From: Pseudomonas fontis
Lineage (GTDB): Bacteria; Pseudomonadota; Gammaproteobacteria; Pseudomonadales; Pseudomonadaceae
Length of the DNA stretch: 52,636 nucleotides
Assembly: GCF_028656955.1 (NCBI RefSeq)
Contig: NZ_JAMDGY010000058.1
Coordinates: 1-52,636 of the forward strand
Direction of reading: 5' to 3'
Shown here: positions 43,808 through 52,466 of the stretch, piece by piece
Numbering within the stretch: position 1 is the first letter of the stretch
Layout of the letters: every line of letters starts with the position of its first letter
Notes under the pieces: model-generated
The model's input: the letters and a program-made list of their open reading frames with translations, nothing else
What the model was told of the DNA's origin: nothing
Databases searched by the model: none
Position numbers and translations under genes: made by a program

Positions 43808-44521
43808 TCAGTTCAGGTGCAGATCGACACGACGGTTCTGCGCCCGCCCGGCGTCGGTTTCGTTATCCGCCACCGGCTCGCTTTCGCCCTTGCCCTGGCT
43901 GGTGACTTTCTGCGCTGACAGCCCCTGGCTGATCAGGTACTCGGCCACGCTGTTCGCGCGTCGCTCCGACAACGCCTGGTTATAGGCATCGGTGCCCTTG
44001 CTGTCGGTGTGCCCGACTACCTTGATACGCCCCACCGACGGGTCGTTGAGCTTGCCCATCAAGCCTTGCAGCTGGGTCTTGGCGGCGGCGGTCAGTTCGG
44101 CCGAGTCGAAGGCAAACAACACGTTGCCCTGATCGCTGAGGGTGATGACTTCAGCAACCGGCTCGGGCGCCTTCTGCGTGACCGGGTATTGCGGCAATGG
44201 GCAACCGGTGTGGCTGACCGGTGTATTGGCTGGGGTGTCGGGGCAGCGGTCGCGGCGGTCGAACACGCCGTCGCCATCTTCGTCGCCGTCCTGGGCATAG
44301 CAGATCAGGCCACCGGCAAGTACGCCCAAGGCGGCCCCGCCCCCGGCCCAGGCCGAGTTTTCGATTGCCCCCAGGCCGCCACCTACCAGGCCGCCAAGCA
44401 GGCTGCAGATGGGCCATGTCCTTTGATTGAGTGGTGCGCTGCCATCGCTGTGGGTGGCGCAACCGGAGAGCAGGCTACCGGCCAACAGCACGGGAAGCGC
44501 GGCTTTGGTGAGTACACTCAT
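43808..44521 (-). CDS. OmpA-family lipoprotein with thrombospondin-3-like linker (paralogue 1)
   Basis: A 237-residue lipoprotein. The signal ends LLSGC (Cys21), then a glycine-zipper-like segment (43-72), a calcium-binding type-3 motif (DGDEDGDGVFDRRDRCPDTP, 78-97) and an OmpA domain with VLFAFDSAELTAAAKTQL, VVGHTDSKGTDAYNQALSERRA and the end AQNRRVDLHLN. It anchors to peptidoglycan. AGGAG precedes the ATG. A close paralogue lies 90 bases upstream on the same strand. Confidence 0.9.
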   Translation of the reverse strand: MSVLTKAALPVLLAGSLLSGCATHSDGSAPLNQRTWPICSLLGGLVGGGLGAIENSAWAGGGAALGVLAGGLICYAQDGDEDGDGVFDRRDRCPDTPANTPVSHTGCPLPQYPVTQKAPEPVAEVITLSDQGNVLFAFDSAELTAAAKTQLQGLMGKLNDPSVGRIKVVGHTDSKGTDAYNQALSERRANSVAEYLISQGLSAQKVTSQGKGESEPVADNETDAGRAQNRRVDLHLN

Positions 44522-44611
44522 TGCAAATGCTCCTGTGTCACCGGCCCTTACCGGTCACTCAGGAGTAAAGACCGGCCTGCGGCACTTCTCAAGCCGCAGG
44601 CCGAATGCGCG

Positions 44612-45304
44612 TCAACGCTCGATGCGAATCTCCACGCGGCGGTTCATCGCGCGGCCATCTGCCGTCTTGTTGTCGGCCACAGGCTGGGTTTCACCGGCGC
44701 CTTGTACCGAGATGAAGCTGCTGCGCGGAACGCCGCTTTCCACCAGGTAGTTGGTGACCGAATGCGCACGTTTTTCCGACAGTTTCTGGTTGTAGGCGTC
44801 TTTGCCGACGCTGTCGGTATGCCCGGTCACACTGAGCCTGGCATTCGCCGCTTCGTTTTTCAGGCGAGTGGCGATCTTGTCCAGGCGCACCTTGTCAGCA
44901 CTGGTGAGCTTGGCCGAGTCGAACTGGAACAGCACATCGCGAATGACGATGACTTCTTCCTTGGCGACTACCACTTCCTCGACCACGGCAACCGGCTCAG
45001 GTGGGCAGCCATTGGCATCCACCTGCACGCCACGCGGCGTACCCGGGCACTTGTCGCGGCTGTCCGGCACGCCATCGCCGTCTTCATCGCCGTCGCCATG
45101 CGCCCAGCAGTAACCCGCCGCCAGGCCGCCGCCGATCAGCGCGCCCCAACCAGCCCAGCTTGAGCTTTCAATAGCGCCTAATGCTGCGCCGCCTACACCC
45201 CCGACGGCAGCACACTTCGGCCAGTCGGTTTTTTGCAAACCTGCACAACCAGTCAGCAGACTGGTTAGCAGAACCAAAGGTAATGCTGTGCGAACTATGC
45301 TCAT
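44612..45304 (-). CDS. OmpA-family lipoprotein with thrombospondin-3-like linker (paralogue 2)
   Basis: A 230-residue lipoprotein with the same plan as its neighbour: lipobox LLTGC (Cys20), glycine-rich segment (34-64), DGDEDGDGVPDSRDKCPGTP (71-90) and an OmpA domain with VLFQFDSAKLTSADK, VTGHTDSVGKDAYNQKLSEKRA and AMNRRVEIRIE. The pair is a tandem duplication that has since diverged. AGGAG precedes the ATG. Confidence 0.9.
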   Translation of the reverse strand: MSIVRTALPLVLLTSLLTGCAGLQKTDWPKCAAVGGVGGAALGAIESSSWAGWGALIGGGLAAGYCWAHGDGDEDGDGVPDSRDKCPGTPRGVQVDANGCPPEPVAVVEEVVVAKEEVIVIRDVLFQFDSAKLTSADKVRLDKIATRLKNEAANARLSVTGHTDSVGKDAYNQKLSEKRAHSVTNYLVESGVPRSSFISVQGAGETQPVADNKTADGRAMNRRVEIRIER

Positions 45305-45326
45305 TTTGTTGCTTCTCCTAGGGGGA

Positions 45327-45438
45327 ATCGGTGCTAAACCGATGCTCTGGGAGTAAAGACCCGTCGTTCAATCTCCGCCAGCAATAAGCCATGACGCAAA
45401 CACCGAGCCCTCTAGCCCTGCGCCTGCCAGGCGGCTAG
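45327..45438. promoter_or_regulatory. Two hairpins in the ompA/45465 divergent region
   Basis: ATCGGT-GCTAA-ACCGAT (45327-45343) lies in the leader of the leftward OmpA pair. CTAGCC ... GGCTAG (45412-45438), with an inner GCCTG/CAGGC pair, lies just before the rightward operon. Both could be leader structures or operators; no clear promoter boxes were found. Confidence 0.3.
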
Positions 45439-45464
45439 TCTTGACGCTCAGATGAGGATTTTCG

Positions 45465-45959
45465 ATGACCGAACGCTTTTCTTCACGCACGCCTCAACAG
45501 GCCCTGGCCGCCCTGCTCGAACATCATGCACCGCAACGTCTGCTGTTGGTCGGCTCGCAGTTCCCGGCACTGGAGGCCTTTGCCGCCGCCCACCCCTCGG
45601 TAGATATCGCCCTCGCTGCACCCGGCCCCCTGCCTGCCGAACTGGCCGGGCAACGCTTTGACCTGGCCTTGCTGGTCGATTGCCTGGAGCACCTGCCCAA
45701 GCGCAGCGGCCTGCAACTGCTGGGCGGCATTCGCAACCTCAATGCCAGCCGCGTGGCGGTGCTGGCCGACCTTGCGGCGTGCGGCTGGGACGACACCGAC
45801 TTCTTCTCGCTGGCGTTGCAGGCCAGTGAGCGTTTCCAGCGTGACGAGCAGACATTGGTGTTGTTCACCTATGATCTACGTGACTACAAACAGGTACCGG
45901 ACTGGCTGAACGCCAAGTTCTGGGCCAACCCGCAAAATTTCGGCAAGTACTGGTGGTGA
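45465..45959 (+). CDS. Conserved hypothetical protein (possibly DUF6231), methyltransferase-like fold
   Basis: A 164-residue soluble protein. APQRLLLVGSQFPALEAF and RFDLALLVDCLEHLPKRSGLQLLGGIRNL resemble the nucleotide-binding and post-motif strands of class I methyltransferases, but the usual glycine-rich loop is lacking (VGSQFPAL), so SAM binding is doubtful. The end NAKFWANPQNFGKYWW is distinctive. First gene of an operon of four with gaps of four to six bases or overlaps. Confidence 0.75.
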   Translation: MTERFSSRTPQQALAALLEHHAPQRLLLVGSQFPALEAFAAAHPSVDIALAAPGPLPAELAGQRFDLALLVDCLEHLPKRSGLQLLGGIRNLNASRVAVLADLAACGWDDTDFFSLALQASERFQRDEQTLVLFTYDLRDYKQVPDWLNAKFWANPQNFGKYWW

Positions 45960-45963
45960 TGCA

Positions 45964-46440
45964 ATGAGTGTTTCGGTTTGTCCCTGCGGCAGCGGCAACC
46001 TGCTGGACGCGTGCTGCGGGCATTATCACGCCGGTCACCCGGCCCCCGACGCACAGACGCTGATGCGCTCGCGCTACAGCGCCTATGTGCTGGGCTTGAT
46101 CGACTACCTGGTGGACACCACCCTGACGGTGCAGCAGCCGCGCCTGGATCGCCCGGCCATTGCCGCGTGGAGCGCGCAAAGCACCTGGCTGGGCCTTGAG
46201 GTGGAGTCGGCGGAAGTCTTCGGCGGTCAGCCGGAGCATGCCTTTGTCACCTTTACCGCCCGCTGGCACGACCTTGAAGGCGAGCACAGCCACCGCGAGC
46301 GCTCGGCCTTCGTGCAGCACGATGGCCGCTGGTACTTCATCGACCCGACTGTTGGCCTGAAGGCCAGCCGCAACGACGCCTGCCCTTGCGCCAGCGGGCA
46401 GAAATACAAGAAATGCTGCGCCAGTTACATCGGTAGCTGA
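45964..46440 (+). CDS. YchJ-family protein with two SEC-C metal motifs
   Basis: A 158-residue protein. Cys-rich motifs at both ends, CPCGSGNLLDACCGHYH and ACPCASGQKYKKCC, are SEC-C zinc-binding motifs; the centre is an NTF2-like fold (LMRSRYSAYVLGLIDYLVDTT). This is the YchJ layout; cellular role unknown. It starts four bases after the previous stop, and its stop overlaps the next start by one base. Confidence 0.9.
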   Translation: MSVSVCPCGSGNLLDACCGHYHAGHPAPDAQTLMRSRYSAYVLGLIDYLVDTTLTVQQPRLDRPAIAAWSAQSTWLGLEVESAEVFGGQPEHAFVTFTARWHDLEGEHSHRERSAFVQHDGRWYFIDPTVGLKASRNDACPCASGQKYKKCCASYIGS

Positions 46441-46928
46441 TGACTACACCGCGCCGCGCCGGCCTGCTCCTGTTCAGCCTCCTGCTGCTGAACCTGGCCG
46501 GCTGTGCCAGCTGGTTTGACAGCAGCGAAACGCGCGACCCGCAGATACACCTGTTGAAGATCGAAACGGTCAAGGCGCGGCTGATGGAGCAGCAGTTCAT
46601 CCTGCATATGCGCATCGACAACCCGAATGACTCAAGCCTGGTGGTGCGCAGCCTGCACTATGCGGTGCGGCTCAATGACCTGCTGCTGACCGAGGGTGAT
46701 GCCGATTTGTGGTTCACCGTCGAGGGCAAAGGCCGTGAGACCTTCGAGGTGCCGGTGCGCACCAATCTTTGGCAGCACCTCAAGCCGATCGTGAAAATGC
46801 TGAAGAACACCGACCAGCCGATCCACTATCAACTCACCGCCGAGTTGGGCACCGGATTATTCTTCACGCGCGACCTGCACTTGTTGCACAAGGGTGAGAT
46901 AATTCCCGGCGATCTTTTTCCGGAGTAA
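46440..46928 (+). CDS. LEA-2/WHy-domain lipoprotein
   Basis: A 162-residue exported protein with lipobox LNLAGC (Cys22) and a single LEA type-2 beta-sandwich (QQFILHMRIDNPNDSSLVVR, LHYAVRLNDLLLTEG, YQLTAELGTG), the fold found in desiccation-related proteins. Probably an envelope stress protein. It sits between two SEC-C genes in one operon. Confidence 0.85.
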   Translation: MTTPRRAGLLLFSLLLLNLAGCASWFDSSETRDPQIHLLKIETVKARLMEQQFILHMRIDNPNDSSLVVRSLHYAVRLNDLLLTEGDADLWFTVEGKGRETFEVPVRTNLWQHLKPIVKMLKNTDQPIHYQLTAELGTGLFFTRDLHLLHKGEIIPGDLFPE

Positions 46929-46934
46929 CCCTCA

Positions 46935-47144
46935 ATGACGCAACAACCACACGTTCATGGCCCAGACTGCGACCACGACCATGACCATGACCATCATCAC
47001 GAGCAAGAGCGAGGCCACGTACATGGCCCGCACTGCAACCACGTCCACCAGGAGCCCGTGCGCAACGCCCTGAAGGACGTGGGTCGCAACGATCCGTGCC
47101 CATGCGGCAATGGCAAGAAGTTCAAGAAGTGCCACGGGGCCTGA
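46935..47144 (+). CDS. Small His-rich SEC-C domain protein
   Basis: A 69-residue protein. The first half is very His/Asp-rich (HVHGPDCDHDHDHDHHHEQ, 6-24, then HVHGPHCNHVH), a likely metal-binding or metal-storing region. The second half is a SEC-C motif, NDPCPCGNGKKFKKCHG. GGAG overlaps the end of the previous gene. Suggested role: zinc, nickel or copper handling; only the motifs are seen. Confidence 0.88.
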   Translation: MTQQPHVHGPDCDHDHDHDHHHEQERGHVHGPHCNHVHQEPVRNALKDVGRNDPCPCGNGKKFKKCHGA

Positions 47145-47157
47145 AGCTGAACCTGTG

Positions 47158-47178
47158 GGAGCTGGCAAGGCCAGCTCC
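47158..47178 (+). terminator. Hairpin after the SEC-C operon
   Basis: GGAGCTGGC-AAG-GCCAGCTCC is a perfect nine-base stem followed by TTGTAG. It lies 14 bases after the operon's last stop and directly before a family-C repeat. Confidence 0.5.
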
Positions 47179-47180
47179 TT

Positions 47181-47274
47181 GTAGCCGCTGCCGTCAGGCT
47201 GCGCTCGCCTGCACAGCAGGCGCCGCTTTTGGGAGCCCTCACGGGCTCGAGCGCAGCCTACCGGCAGCGGCTAC
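47181..47274 (+). repeat. 94-base inverted-repeat element, family C
   Basis: Same ends as the copy at 27988-28081 (GTAGCCGCTGCCG ... CGGCAGCGGCTAC) but in the opposite orientation, and very similar to 52553-52636. Followed by an A-run, so a role in ending transcription is possible. The gap from 47275 to 47413 shows nothing else of note. Confidence 0.8.
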
Positions 47275-47413
47275 AAAAAATGCGCAGAACAAGTGCCCCT
47301 CCAACCATTCGTCGCCCCCCCGCGAAAATAAAGCCCCCGCCCCCGCTTGCATGGTGTGATCGCCCTCACTAACGTAGCGCCTTTCTAGACGCCACACCCA
47401 GCAGGAGCTCACC

Positions 47414-49852
47414 ATGGCCTCGCCAGCCCTTACACATGTACTTCCCCGGTTCGGCGTCGCCGCAACCCTGCTTGGGCTGCTCGGCCTGGGCGGTTGCCAG
47501 ATGGGCAACTACCGCGACAGCGTGCCGCCAACCGTCGGCGTGCAACCACTCAAGGGCCTGGCGCAGAACGTTTCCGTTCGCCGCAACGCCCAAGGCTCGG
47601 CGCTGATCGAAAGCAGCAGCTTCCACGACGCCCTGTTCAGCCTGGGTTACGTGCACGCGGGCGACCGCATCGGCCAGATGGTCGGCATACGCCTGCTGGC
47701 GCAAGGGCGCCTGGCAGAAATGGCCGGCCCCGAGGTGCTTGAGGTGGACCGCTTCATGCGCGCCGCCAACCTGAAAAAGAGTGCCAACGAACTCTACGCC
47801 GACGCCTCCCCACGCCTGAAGCGCTTCTTCGAGGTATACGCCCGTGGCGTCAACGCCTACCTGTTCCGCTACCGCGACAACCTGCCCGCGCCCCTGGCGC
47901 AGAGCGGCTATCGCCCGGAATACTGGAAGCCGGAAGATTCGGCGCTGATCTTCGCGCTGTACAGCTTCAGCCAGTCGGTGAACCTGCAGGAAGAAATCGC
48001 CGCGCTGACCCTGGCGCAGAAAGTCGGCGCCGACAAACTCGCCTGGCTGCTGCCCAGCTACCCGGATGAACCACTGCCGCAGGCCGAAGCCGACAAGCTC
48101 AAGGGCCTGAACCTCGGCAGCCAGTTGGCCGGGCTCGCCCCATTGGCCGCTGTCAGCGAGCAATTGGCCGCGCTGAACCTGCTGGGCAGCGCCGGTTCGA
48201 GCAACTGGGCCATCGCCCCACAACGCAGCCGCAGCGGCAAGAGCCTGCTGGCCAGTGACACCACCGGTGCCTGGGCCCTCAGCCCGGTGCAGATCCGCAC
48301 CAGCAAATACCAGGCCGCAGGCTTCAGCCTGCCTGGCCTGCCGTTAGTGCTTTCCGGCTTCAACGGCAAGCTGGCCTGGAGCAGCAGCGCCGCCATGGGC
48401 GACAACCAGGACCTGTACCTGGAAAAACTGCGCCGCGAAGGCAGCCGCCTGATGTACGAAGTCGACGGACGCTGGCAGCCGGTGCAGGCACGCAACGAAA
48501 CCTACTTCGTCAAAGGCCAGCGCCCGCAGCGCGAAACCCTCTACGAAACCCGCCACGGCGCCCTGCTCACCGGCACCCAGGGCACGCTTGGCCTGGCCTT
48601 GAAGATGCCGGACCTCAAGGGTGACAAGAGCCTTGATGCATTGTTCGACCTGACCCGCGCGCAAAACGTCGAGCGCGCCTTCGAGGCCAGCCGCGAAATC
48701 GGCGGCGCCGCGCTGAACCTGGTGTTTGCCGACGCCAGCAATGTCGCCTGGCAGGTCACCGGGCGCTACCCGAACCGCCGCGAAGGCCAGGGCCTGCTGC
48801 CCTCGCCGGGCTGGGACAGCCTCTATGACTGGGACGGTTTCGCCGACCCGATGCTCCACCCGTATGACCAGGACCCGCCGCAAGGCTGGCTGGGCAACGC
48901 CAACCAGCGCAGTGCGCCGCGTGGCTATGGCATGCAGCTGTCCAACAGCTGGTTTTACCCAGAGCGCGCCGAACGCCTGGCCCAGCTCGCCGGCAACGGC
49001 AAGCACGACAACCGCAGCCTGGTCGCCATGCAGAACGACCAGACCACGCTGTTCGCCGCCAAGCTCAAGGCGATGTTCGAGGCACCGGGCATGGCCCAAC
49101 CGCTGAAACAGGCCATCGAGGCCTTGCCGGCCGAGCAGAAGGCCAAGGCGCGCGAAGCCTACACCCGGCTGATGGCCTTTGATGGCCGCCTGAGTTCGCA
49201 ATCGGCGGATGCCGCGTTGTACGAGCTGTTCCTCCAGGAAAGCGCCAAGCAGACCTTCCTCGACGAGTTGGGCCCGGAATCCAGCGCCAGCTGGCAAGCC
49301 TTCGTCGCCAACGCCCGGCTGTCCTATTCGGCGCAGGCCGACCACCTGCTCGGTCGCGACGACAGCCCGTTCTGGGATGACCAGAAAACCCCGGCCAAGG
49401 AAGACAAGCCGACCATTCTGGCCCGTAGCCTCGCCGCGGCAGTCAGTGCCGGCGAAGCACAACTGGGCAATGACCGTCGTGCCTGGCAGTGGGGCAAGCT
49501 GCACCAGTACCGTTGGCCGGTTAACAGCTTCCATGGCCTGGGTGATGGCCAGACCCGCACCGCGCAAGCTACCGGCGGCGACCACACCACCCTGAACGCC
49601 ACGCCATACGCCTGGGGCCGGAACTTCGACGCGCAACTGACGCCATCGATGCGCATGATCGTCGACTTCGGCCTGGCGGAGCCGCTGATGGGCCTGAGCA
49701 GCAGCGGCCAGTCGGGCAACCCGGCCAGCGCGCACTTCGCTGACGGCCTGAACGCCTGGTTCAAGGGCCAGTACCTGAGCTTCCCGATGCAGACGCAGAA
49801 CTTCGAGCGCGTCTACGGCAGCAAGCGCCTGACCCTGACCCCCGGCAAGTAA
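47414..49852 (+). CDS. quiP: Acyl-homoserine-lactone acylase QuiP (penicillin-acylase family)
   Basis: An 812-residue Ntn-hydrolase precursor. A signal with possible lipobox LGLGGC (Cys28) precedes the alpha part; the autocleavage site is in AGSSNWAI, most likely making Ser263 the N-terminal nucleophile of the beta part. GFNGKLAWSSSAAMGDNQDLYLE and NASNVAWQ-like (DASNVAWQVTGRYP) segments are typical. QuiP enzymes hydrolyse long-chain N-acyl-homoserine lactones, quenching quorum signals. Naming rests on family and on the PAO1-like gene order; another acylase substrate is possible. AGGAG precedes the ATG. A terminator follows. Confidence 0.85.
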   Translation: MASPALTHVLPRFGVAATLLGLLGLGGCQMGNYRDSVPPTVGVQPLKGLAQNVSVRRNAQGSALIESSSFHDALFSLGYVHAGDRIGQMVGIRLLAQGRLAEMAGPEVLEVDRFMRAANLKKSANELYADASPRLKRFFEVYARGVNAYLFRYRDNLPAPLAQSGYRPEYWKPEDSALIFALYSFSQSVNLQEEIAALTLAQKVGADKLAWLLPSYPDEPLPQAEADKLKGLNLGSQLAGLAPLAAVSEQLAALNLLGSAGSSNWAIAPQRSRSGKSLLASDTTGAWALSPVQIRTSKYQAAGFSLPGLPLVLSGFNGKLAWSSSAAMGDNQDLYLEKLRREGSRLMYEVDGRWQPVQARNETYFVKGQRPQRETLYETRHGALLTGTQGTLGLALKMPDLKGDKSLDALFDLTRAQNVERAFEASREIGGAALNLVFADASNVAWQVTGRYPNRREGQGLLPSPGWDSLYDWDGFADPMLHPYDQDPPQGWLGNANQRSAPRGYGMQLSNSWFYPERAERLAQLAGNGKHDNRSLVAMQNDQTTLFAAKLKAMFEAPGMAQPLKQAIEALPAEQKAKAREAYTRLMAFDGRLSSQSADAALYELFLQESAKQTFLDELGPESSASWQAFVANARLSYSAQADHLLGRDDSPFWDDQKTPAKEDKPTILARSLAAAVSAGEAQLGNDRRAWQWGKLHQYRWPVNSFHGLGDGQTRTAQATGGDHTTLNATPYAWGRNFDAQLTPSMRMIVDFGLAEPLMGLSSSGQSGNPASAHFADGLNAWFKGQYLSFPMQTQNFERVYGSKRLTLTPGK

Positions 49853-49864
49853 TCCCCTCCCCCC

Positions 49865-49897
49865 AACGCCGCGTCGAGACCTTCTCGACGCGGCGTT
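49865..49897 (+). terminator. Strong hairpin terminator after quiP
   Basis: A perfect 15-base stem, AACGCCGCGTCGAGA / TCTCGACGCGGCGTT, with a three-base loop is followed by CGTTTGT, 12 bases after the quiP stop. The rest of the gap to 50055 holds small inverted repeats (GGGAG/CTCCC and GCATCAG/CTGATGC) but no gene. Confidence 0.85.
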
Positions 49898-50055
49898 CGT
49901 TTGTCCTGACTCACGTCAACAGGCCGTCCGGCCAAATCCGTTACAAAGAAGCTGGGAGACCTTTACCTCCCGCATCAGCCTGATGCCCATAACAACGAAT
50001 GTGCACCTGCGCCCAGGGGACCACCCCAGGCACGGGGAATTAAAGGACTAACGTG

Positions 50056-52098
50056 ATGGCTTCTTCCCTTCTGCGCCTGGCCGTTATCGGCTCGGTGCTG
50101 GCTTTTGGCAGCCCGTTGCTGGCCGACCAGTCGACCCCGACAGCGGCATCCAGCGCCAGCCAAGTTGAACGCGGCGAGTACATCGCCCGGCTGGGCGATT
50201 GCATCGCTTGCCATACCGCCCCGCAAGGCAAGCTCATGGCCGGTGGCCTGGAGCTGAGCACGCCGATGGGCACCATCTACTCCAGCAACATCACCCCGGA
50301 CCCGGCCACCGGCATCGGTGGCTACAGCTTCGAGCAGTTCGACAAGGCCATGCGCCAAGGCGTCAACGCGGCCGGTCAGAACCTCTACCCGGCGATGCCC
50401 TACCCGTCCTACGCGAAAATGAGCGAGGCGGACATGCGTGACCTGTATGCCTACCTGATGCAGGGCGTGACCGCCGAAAGCCATGCCAACCGGGAAGCCG
50501 AGATGGATTGGCCGTTCAACCAGCGCTGGGGCCTGGCGCTGTGGAACCTGGTGTTCGTCGACGACCAGCCTTTCGTTGCCGACCCTGCGCGCGATGAAGT
50601 GATCAACCGAGGTGCCTACCTGGTGCAGGGCCTGGGCCACTGCGGCGCCTGCCACACCCCGCGCGGCATCGCCTTCCAGGAAAAGGCCATGGACGACGGC
50701 GGGCGCAGCGGCAAGCACTTCCTCGCCGGGGAAACCGTCGAACATTGGCAGGCCTTGAGCCTGCGTGACCTGTGGACCGTGCCGGACACCGTGCAACTGC
50801 TCAAGACCGGGCAGAACCGTTTTGCCACGGTCTCCGGCAACATGGCCGAGGTGATCCATCACAGTACCCAGCACTTCAGCGATGCGGACCTGACGGCCAT
50901 CGCCAGCTACCTGAAATCCTTGCCGCCGGGGGAGAACGACTTGCCGATGCCGGCCGTTGCCAAGCAACCGGCCAAGCCGCCGCAAGCGCTGTTCACCAGC
51001 CGTGGCGGCCTGGGCTACACGCAGTTCTGCAGCGATTGCCACCGCCCGGATGGCGGCGGCGTGCCGGGGCTGTTCCCGCCGTTGGCGAACAACCCGAGCG
51101 TGGCCTCGAACAACCCGACCTCGTTGATGCACATCACCCTTACCGGATGGAAAACCGCAGAGACCGCTGCCCATCCACGGGTGTACACCATGCCTGGCTT
51201 TGCGCGCCTGAGTGATCAGGAGATTGCCGAGATTCTCACCTTCATACGCGGCAACTGGGGCAACCAAGGCAGCGCGATCAGCGAGAAGCAGGTGGCGCAG
51301 TTGCGCCAGCAGCTCAACCCGCAGTTCAACAACTCGACCGCGTTCGAAACGCCACGCCTGGCGAACCTGCTGGCGGCGGCCAATGCCGACCAGGTGGTGC
51401 GCGGGATGCGCCTGCACCTGCAAACCAAGGAACTGCTGCCGGACAACGTCGGCAACGCACTCAACTGCACCAGTTGCCACCTGAACGCCGGTACCGTGGC
51501 GGACGGCTCGCCCTTTGTCGGGGTGTCGGCGTTCTTCCCCGGCTATGCGCCGCGTGCAGGCAAGGTGATCACCCTGGAGGAGCGGATCAACGGGTGCTTC
51601 CGTCGGTCCATGAACGGCAAGCCGATCCCGCCCCAAGGGGCAGACATGCAGGCGATGGTGGCCTATTTCGACTGGATGAAGTTCAACACCAAACCGGAAG
51701 ACAAAGTCGCCGGGCGGGGGGTGGGCAAGGTTGATCCGTCGATCAAGCCCAACCTTGAGCATGGTAGCCAGGTGTATGCCAAGCAATGCGCGGTGTGCCA
51801 TGGCAACAATGGCGAAGGGCTGGTGCGGGCGGATGGCACGATGATCTATCCGCCGCTGTGGGGGGACCAGTCGTTCAATATCGGGGCCGGGATGGCTCGC
51901 ACCTATACGGCGGCTGCGTTCGTTAAGCGCAATATGCCGATCGGGTTCCATGAGCAGTTCCCGTTGGGGCAAGGGGGGTTGTCTGATCAGGATGCCGTGG
52001 ATGTGGCGGCCTGGTTCTCCCAGCAGCCGAGGCCTGATTTTGTTGATAAGGGGAAGGATTGGCCTAATGGCGGGAGGCCGGTGGATGCTCGGTACTGA
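50056..52098 (+). CDS. Five-heme cytochrome c: alcohol/gluconate-dehydrogenase-type subunit fused to a TsdA-like module
   Basis: A 680-residue periplasmic cytochrome with a signal peptide ending SPLLA. Five CxxCH sites: 49, 196 and 325 in the N-terminal 430 residues (the plan of membrane-bound alcohol, gluconate or sorbitol dehydrogenase cytochrome subunits), and 471 (CTSCHLNAG) and 578 (CAVCHG) in the C-terminal part. The latter includes TLEERINGCFRRSMNGKP with Cys514, matching the Cys heme ligand of thiosulfate dehydrogenase TsdA. So electrons could pass between a thiosulfate/tetrathionate site and another redox partner. The ATG at 50056 has AGGA at eight-base spacing; the GTG just before it is less well spaced. 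No dehydrogenase subunit is in the window. Confidence 0.85.
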   Translation: MASSLLRLAVIGSVLAFGSPLLADQSTPTAASSASQVERGEYIARLGDCIACHTAPQGKLMAGGLELSTPMGTIYSSNITPDPATGIGGYSFEQFDKAMRQGVNAAGQNLYPAMPYPSYAKMSEADMRDLYAYLMQGVTAESHANREAEMDWPFNQRWGLALWNLVFVDDQPFVADPARDEVINRGAYLVQGLGHCGACHTPRGIAFQEKAMDDGGRSGKHFLAGETVEHWQALSLRDLWTVPDTVQLLKTGQNRFATVSGNMAEVIHHSTQHFSDADLTAIASYLKSLPPGENDLPMPAVAKQPAKPPQALFTSRGGLGYTQFCSDCHRPDGGGVPGLFPPLANNPSVASNNPTSLMHITLTGWKTAETAAHPRVYTMPGFARLSDQEIAEILTFIRGNWGNQGSAISEKQVAQLRQQLNPQFNNSTAFETPRLANLLAAANADQVVRGMRLHLQTKELLPDNVGNALNCTSCHLNAGTVADGSPFVGVSAFFPGYAPRAGKVITLEERINGCFRRSMNGKPIPPQGADMQAMVAYFDWMKFNTKPEDKVAGRGVGKVDPSIKPNLEHGSQVYAKQCAVCHGNNGEGLVRADGTMIYPPLWGDQSFNIGAGMARTYTAAAFVKRNMPIGFHEQFPLGQGGLSDQDAVDVAAWFSQQPRPDFVDKGKDWPNGGRPVDARY

Positions 52099-52177
52099 TC
52101 GACCTCGGGGCTGACGGGTAGCGAGCTTGTCCGAGGTTTGTGGGGGGGCTTGTGGCCCCTTCCACCTTTACGGCGGG

Positions 52178-52218
52178 TTACTTTGGAAAAGCCGGTGTGC
52201 CGGCCCAGCCCAAAGTAA
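52178..52218. terminator. Long hairpin downstream of the five-heme cytochrome
   Basis: TTACTTTGG (52178-52186) pairs with CCAAAGTAA (52210-52218), enclosing GCCGG-TGTG-CCGGC (52191-52204). It lies 80 bases past the cytochrome stop. It could be a terminator or part of a repeat. Confidence 0.5.
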
Positions 52219-52337
52219 TCAAAGGGTTCGTCCCACACGGTTTGTGCTGGTCAACTTCCGGTCCTACGACCTATCCTACGCGGTCTGTCGCAGCCAACTG
52301 ATTGCCAGGGAAACACTTGCGTACTAGCCTCGCTCAG

Positions 52338-52466
52338 TCACCGAATACATCGGTGATCGGGTTTGGCGACTCGGCATACCAGTTACCTCCATAGCGAATC
52401 TTCTATGGCGGCTGTGCGTGGGAGGGTTTCGACCCTGCCGGCCTCCTGGTACCGGTTCGCCAACCT
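52338..52466. ncRNA. Candidate structured RNA element (strand uncertain)
   Basis: In the 538 bases after the last gene no protein gene is convincing, but nested pairing is dense. TCACCGA/TCGGTGA (52338-52356) forms a hairpin. GGTTTGGCGA (52359-52369) pairs with TCGCCAACC (about 52457-52465), and TACCAG (52377-52382) with CTGGTA (52446-52451). Inside are CCATAG/CTATGG (52389-52408) and AGGGT-TTCG-ACCCT (52423-52436), enclosed by GGAGG/CCTCC (52421-52446). This is a multibranched layout. A second TTTGGCGA (52489-52496) could compete for the same partner. A short leftward open frame (52383-52586) crosses it but has no family I know. The strand and any function are unproven. Confidence 0.4.
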
